Assembly (NCBI GenBank): GCA_963575645.1
Contig: OY754466.1
Location: 18,826,001-18,890,000, forward strand
DNA: 64,000 nucleotides
DNA from: Xanthostigma xanthostigma
Lineage: Eukaryota > Arthropoda > Insecta > Raphidioptera > Raphidiidae
Direction of reading: 5' to 3'
Each line of letters starts with the position of its first letter. Position 1 is the stretch's first letter. Below are positions 55,953-64,000 of the stretch, piece by piece. Made by a program: the position numbers and the translations under genes. The notes beneath the pieces are model-generated. The model was not told where the DNA came from. It saw only the letters and a program-made list of their open reading frames with translations, and ran no database searches.

Positions 55953-58900
55953 CAAATAAATATACATAAAATTATAATATTAGAATGGTTATATTTTTTA
56001 TTATAGATTCAAAAGTTTATTATATTTTATGTAATTTTTTAAAATAAATGAATTTTTTTTTATTTATTTTATCGTTATTATCATTTTTAGGATTTTTGTT
56101 GACTTATTTTTGTTACAGTGTTTTTCACACGTTGAACATTTATGTACTAAATATATTTTGATCATTTTCCATATGGTAACAAAAGTTAGAACTATTTTCA
56201 ATGCACAGAATTGCAGTATTAGTGGGAAATGTTATATTCAGACATTTTTTTATTCAATTATTAATGTTTACTAAATCTCGCGGTTTGAATGGCGAAATTA
56301 AAGAAATGTACTATGCCGCCTCCAAAGTATGATTAATTATGTATTCGATCCGTCTGTTAAATATCACCTTTTATCATGTAGGTATATATGCGGTACCAGC
56401 AAAAAGATGTACATAATATGGAGAGCTAGGGCAGAGAAAAGTTGAGCTAAGTAGTGAAGTACTGGGCATTCAAATTTGCTTGTAGAGAAGGAATGAATTG
56501 GCTGACGTCTATCTCTCTCTCTTTCAACAATCAAATTATTTTGAAATCATTCATCAAACAACAAAATAGTTTGAAATATAAATTTTGATTAAACTTAAAT
56601 GATATACGCCACTTAAATAATATGTTTTACTTTAGCATTTTAAATAAATAAACCACTAAAAATTTGACATTTACTTATTCGTTTTTCAAAATTTTATAAT
56701 TTTCAACGTTGGTATGAATGTTTCAACGTAAGAATTAAAACAAGTGAATCGAATGTGCTGTCTTGTTTAAATAATTAATCAATTATTATATATCGCGAAT
56801 TGTTTAATTTAAATTCGATATGTGTAAAGATAATTATGGACAGTTCTCGTTTATTGCTAGATAAAAAAAAAGAAAAAACAATGACAGAACAGCTGTCAAC
56901 ACACTTTTCGAACTGTGATATAACTCTGGACAGGTTAAAACCTTTTGTTTTTCATCGCAAGTTCCCAACAGTCTGTTTAGGTAACTTTATCATTGATGCA
57001 ACATGTTCACGAAAAACTCAGAAAAATTATATTTTGACGTAGTGTGTGCTCACCAGTCCTTTTACCAATAAATGCATAGTAAAATGTAAGATAATTTACT
57101 GACAAGGCTAAAGTATGGAGGGTACCTACTTACATAGGCTAAAGTTAGGACCAAAAAAAAAAAGTAAATTAGTGATAAACTGAGTCGTACTGTGTAGTTT
57201 CCAAAATAAAAACATAAACCAGCTTACGGACATTAATGTAGGTACTTGGCTCAGATAACGTTGAAACTCGTATAATAATTTTGTGTTACTTAACTTATGT
57301 GCTTACCTACCTGCCTTTCCCGGCCTTTCGTGTTTCTGACTTCTTGTTAGTTTTGTCCGCCGAGTTGGGTCCAAGGCACTTCCGTGGTCCCTGATTCCAA
57401 TATCCTTATATGGTCCATCCATCTTGTGTTCCCGTTTCATATGTATGTGTATGTAGTAATATTTTTTTAGTCAGAACTCAGAATTATTTTATAGTTTAGT
57501 TAGTGGCTGAATACACTAAAGTGTAAAAGCCAAAACTTTATAATAACAAAAAAGAAAAATTGTGTTTTTGTGTTTCAAGAGTATTAATGATTTAAACTCA
57601 GTGCAGGTAGTTATTGCGACTTACGAGGGGTGAAGCGCTTTATTTTCCGTTATTAATATACTCTTAACATAATATATTTACAGAATATGTACATAATATA
57701 GGTACTTACAGTAAAATTTCAATATATACCTATAAATACTATGGAGTGTAGAGCCCTACGTAATTTTAAAATCTTTTTTTATACTTATAAATACATTTCT
57801 TACGGTGTTGTCAATATAAGACTTAAATTGTCGGTGCTTCGGTATATTTCTACTTCCTTTACAAGAACTTAATACCTACATGGATTGAAAGAACGTCTGC
57901 AGAAATTGGTGAGTGTTTTATAATTGTTATTTTTATTCTTAAGACTAATTATTATTATAACGACCAATTACTTACATCCTTCTGAAAATATATACTTTAT
58001 TACTTTATTGTACGTCGCTTGACACATAAAAAAATGAAAAAACACGTTTGCAACTTAGAAGGTACACTCCCCTGAGATTATTTTTGAAGTTTGAAGGTCC
58101 ATTTTGGTCCTAAGTAAATTAAAGATATATTCAAAGCAATGGCACGTCAATCCGGTGTCGGAGAGGCAACCGGATGGCGAGTGGTAATCTGGGCCTTTGA
58201 GTGGTACAGAGCCCCCTGGTAGCGGCCAAAGTGACCCCAAATGGACAGGGGCGGCGATATGGGGTGGGGCAAAATCGAAAAATGTTTGAAAAGGCAACCG
58301 GATAAAAATGCGGTTGCATTGAAGGAAATACCCTAATAATATAATAAAATTTTTTTGCCAGCCGAAACACGCGGGCCGTTTTTGCACTAGCGAATAAAAA
58401 AAAAGAAAAAAAAAAACTGAAAAGGCAACCGCTTCAAAATTAGTGAGCATACTTATTGACACCACCAAACGTTGGAAAAAAATTGCCATCCAATCCCGAT
58501 GGGCAGTTTCGGAGAAACAACCCCTCAAAGTCGCCGAAAAACCCTTTTATTCGATTTTTTCAACAATAAGTAAAAAAAACACACTAAAAAGTGTTCAAAT
58601 CGGATGGCATTCGAAATTTATACTGTCCTAAGTACAAATAATAGTGTGTATCAATGCCATCCGATTTCGATTAAATTTACCCCTATTTAGCCACCCCCCA
58701 AAACTCATGAAAATAACAATAATGCCATACGCTGCATAAAATTGTTATTTTCATGAGCTACTTTCTGCTCTGATTCAGAGTTTAGTTTAATTTTGTGACA
58801 TTTCGGGCAACAGCCAATATAGGTACATCATAGGTATGTTCCAAGCAGCCAGAAAACGGTAACGAAACCGTCACTACCATGCGCAGGTAGAACGTGTTCC

Positions 58901-59026
58901 AAAACCGATACAGTTTCGTTTTAGCTACTGCGAATGCGAGTGACGGTTTTGTTACCGTTTGCTAGCTGCTTTGAACATACCTCATATCGTCGATTGTGAA
59001 TAAATTAAGAGCGCTGTTTGTTTGTT
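55953..59026. other. Intergenic stretch between convergent TAF6 and ABCC genes
   Basis: Past the TAF6 poly-A signal I see no conserved gene. A GC-rich block at about 58130-58290 has short ORFs but no recognisable domain. Short ATG frames at 56800-57042 and 58443-58631 look like chance. A 149-bp hairpin element lies at 58833-58981. Confidence 0.5.
58833..58981. mobile_element. 149-bp inverted-repeat MITE flanked by TCATA
   Basis: The ends GGTATGTTCCAAGCAGCCAG and the inverse of GGTATGTTCAAAGCAGCTAG continue into paired AACGGTAACGAAACCGTCAC. TCATA occurs at 58828-58832 and 58982-58986, a probable 5-bp duplication. No ORF. Confidence 0.75.
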
Positions 59027-62956
<3,930 letters not shown>

Positions 62957-64000
62957 CTGAAAATCAAATTGTTAGTAGAAGTTTTGTTCCAAAAATATGT
63001 ATTGAAGGAGATTTATTTGGTTGAGGAACAACTGAAAAATAAACTTTATCAAAATATCGCTTGTGGCGAACGTTTCGAAAAATATATTTTCATCATCAGG
63101 GCCTCAATGCAAGTTGAGATGGTAAATTGTACCCGGATGATGAAAATATATTTTTCGAAACGTTGGCCACAATACTGATATTTTGGTTAAGCTTATTTTC
63201 AATTGTTCCTCAACCAAATAAATCTCCTTCAATGAAAATCAAATGTTATATATTTTAAATGTAAAGATGTTGTTTCGACTCGTCTATTAGGTATTAACGT
63301 CCATATCCCAGGCTCTATTCCAAGAAGTTGAGGAAATTTTCAGTTTAATACCCGAAATAATATCTAATGAAAATATGAATCGGGTTTGAGAAAATAGGAT
63401 GACCTTATGAATTGGTACTAGCAGTAGAAGTTGATAAATTAGAATGAAAAATCTTACTAAAATATGGTCAACTTAATGACAGATATAAGCACATATAGAC
63501 GGAGAGCTGGCTACGGAGGGGTAGGGGTCACTCGGTGCAAAGCTGAAAATATGCAGAATAATAGGAGATAGTACAAGTAAGTAGGGAAAAAATTGCCAGA
63601 AGGCTAGGCGGAAGATAAAGAGCCGCCAGAAGGCGCTAATTTTGCGAAAAATTTTGCAATAATTATGTGACTCAGTGCACTTCTGGCAATTTCTATACTT
63701 ATTCTGTAACTAGATTAAAATTACGTTGTTATAACAATTAATGAAAATATATGACGATGAATTTTATTTCCATCAAAATGACATTAATTAATAATTTTGA
63801 ATATTTGTCGTATGTAATTATTATAACATGTTTGAATTTTTAGTATGCCCTTATAACTATAATATATATAATGTATTCAAATCTTTGATTAACGTCTGAT
63901 TAGAACTCTTCAATAAAATAATAATAAATTGGTCGATAATTTTATTTATTGAATATATAATGTATAATATATAATCTAGTTTTGAATTACAGAATAAGTA
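62957..64000. other. ABCC intron reaching the window edge, with a hairpin element
   Basis: No exon is recognised. A foldback element lies at about 63001-63231. The sequence at 63893-63955 is a half-copy of the ATAAAATTATCGACC hairpin family; the remainder is AT-rich. Confidence 0.55.
63001..63231. mobile_element. ~230-bp foldback element in the ABCC intron
   Basis: The ends ATTGAAGGAGATTTATTTGG and the inverse (CCAAATAAATCTCCTTCAAT) continue inward through AACGTTTCGAAAAATATATT on both arms. The central unpaired part (63102-63135) is about 35 bp. No ORF of note. Confidence 0.85.

Noticed and set aside
56800..57042. Small plus-strand ORF
   Set aside because: Low-complexity start and no homology I recognise; in AT-rich DNA an 80-codon frame is expected by chance.
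58055..58528. Minus-strand ORF of 157 codons
   Set aside because: No recognisable domain, odd composition, no splice or neighbour support; it overlaps another equally long chance frame in a GC-rich patch.

Overview
This is eukaryotic nuclear DNA, almost certainly from an insect. It is AT-rich, its genes are split by GT-AG introns, and the spaces between exons are filled with transposon debris. The gene set (BET bromodomain protein, EMG1/NEP1, ODAD3, eL33, DNAJC3, TAF6, an ABCC4-type transporter) is general animal. The insect call rests on fs(1)h-like wording of the BET protein and on repeat types that look common in insect genomes; the order is not determinable from what I can see. No CRISPR array, operon, rRNA gene or clear functional tRNA gene is present.

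Layout. 1-2191: no exon seen. 2192-18423 (minus): fs(1)h/BRD family BET gene, at least 11 coding exons with two bromodomains and an ET domain; a possible 5' UTR exon lies near 25.7 kb. Its introns hold a dead LINE, pogo/Tigger-type elements, a Harbinger-type element with a transposase remnant and a 0.5 kb palindrome. 18.4-30.2 kb: gene-poor, repeat-rich. 30213-31734 (minus): EMG1, 4 exons, 238 aa. 32265-37439 (minus): ODAD3/CCDC151, 8 exons, 579 aa. 37.4-40.1 kb: repeats. 40097-40602 (minus): RpL35A/eL33, 141 aa. 40.6-44.8 kb: a SINE and three hairpin elements. 44769-48919 (minus): DNAJC3/p58IPK, 6 exons, about 490 aa. 50166-55952 (plus): TAF6, 5 exons, 633 aa, head-to-head with DNAJC3. 59027-62956 (minus): the 3' part of an ABCC4/MRP4-like gene that runs off the right edge.

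The genes are unrelated housekeeping or cell-biology genes and do not form a pathway. Exon joins were checked by hand: splice sites and reading phase agree across every join in EMG1, ODAD3, DNAJC3, TAF6, eL33 and the ABCC fragment, and across exons 1-11 of the BET gene.

The unusual part of the window is its non-coding architecture. I count more than twenty inverted-repeat (hairpin) elements, several nested, many with readable target-site duplications (TA, TAA/TTA, 8 bp). The best candidate for something undescribed is a 1.5 kb element at 27378-28891. It has long terminal inverted repeats, repeated GTCAGCTG sites, a short ORF with possible zinc ligands, and a related fragment 31 kb away. A 35-bp motif seen at least eight times, always on the same strand, is the other oddity. 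I see no evidence for a wholly new multi-gene system.
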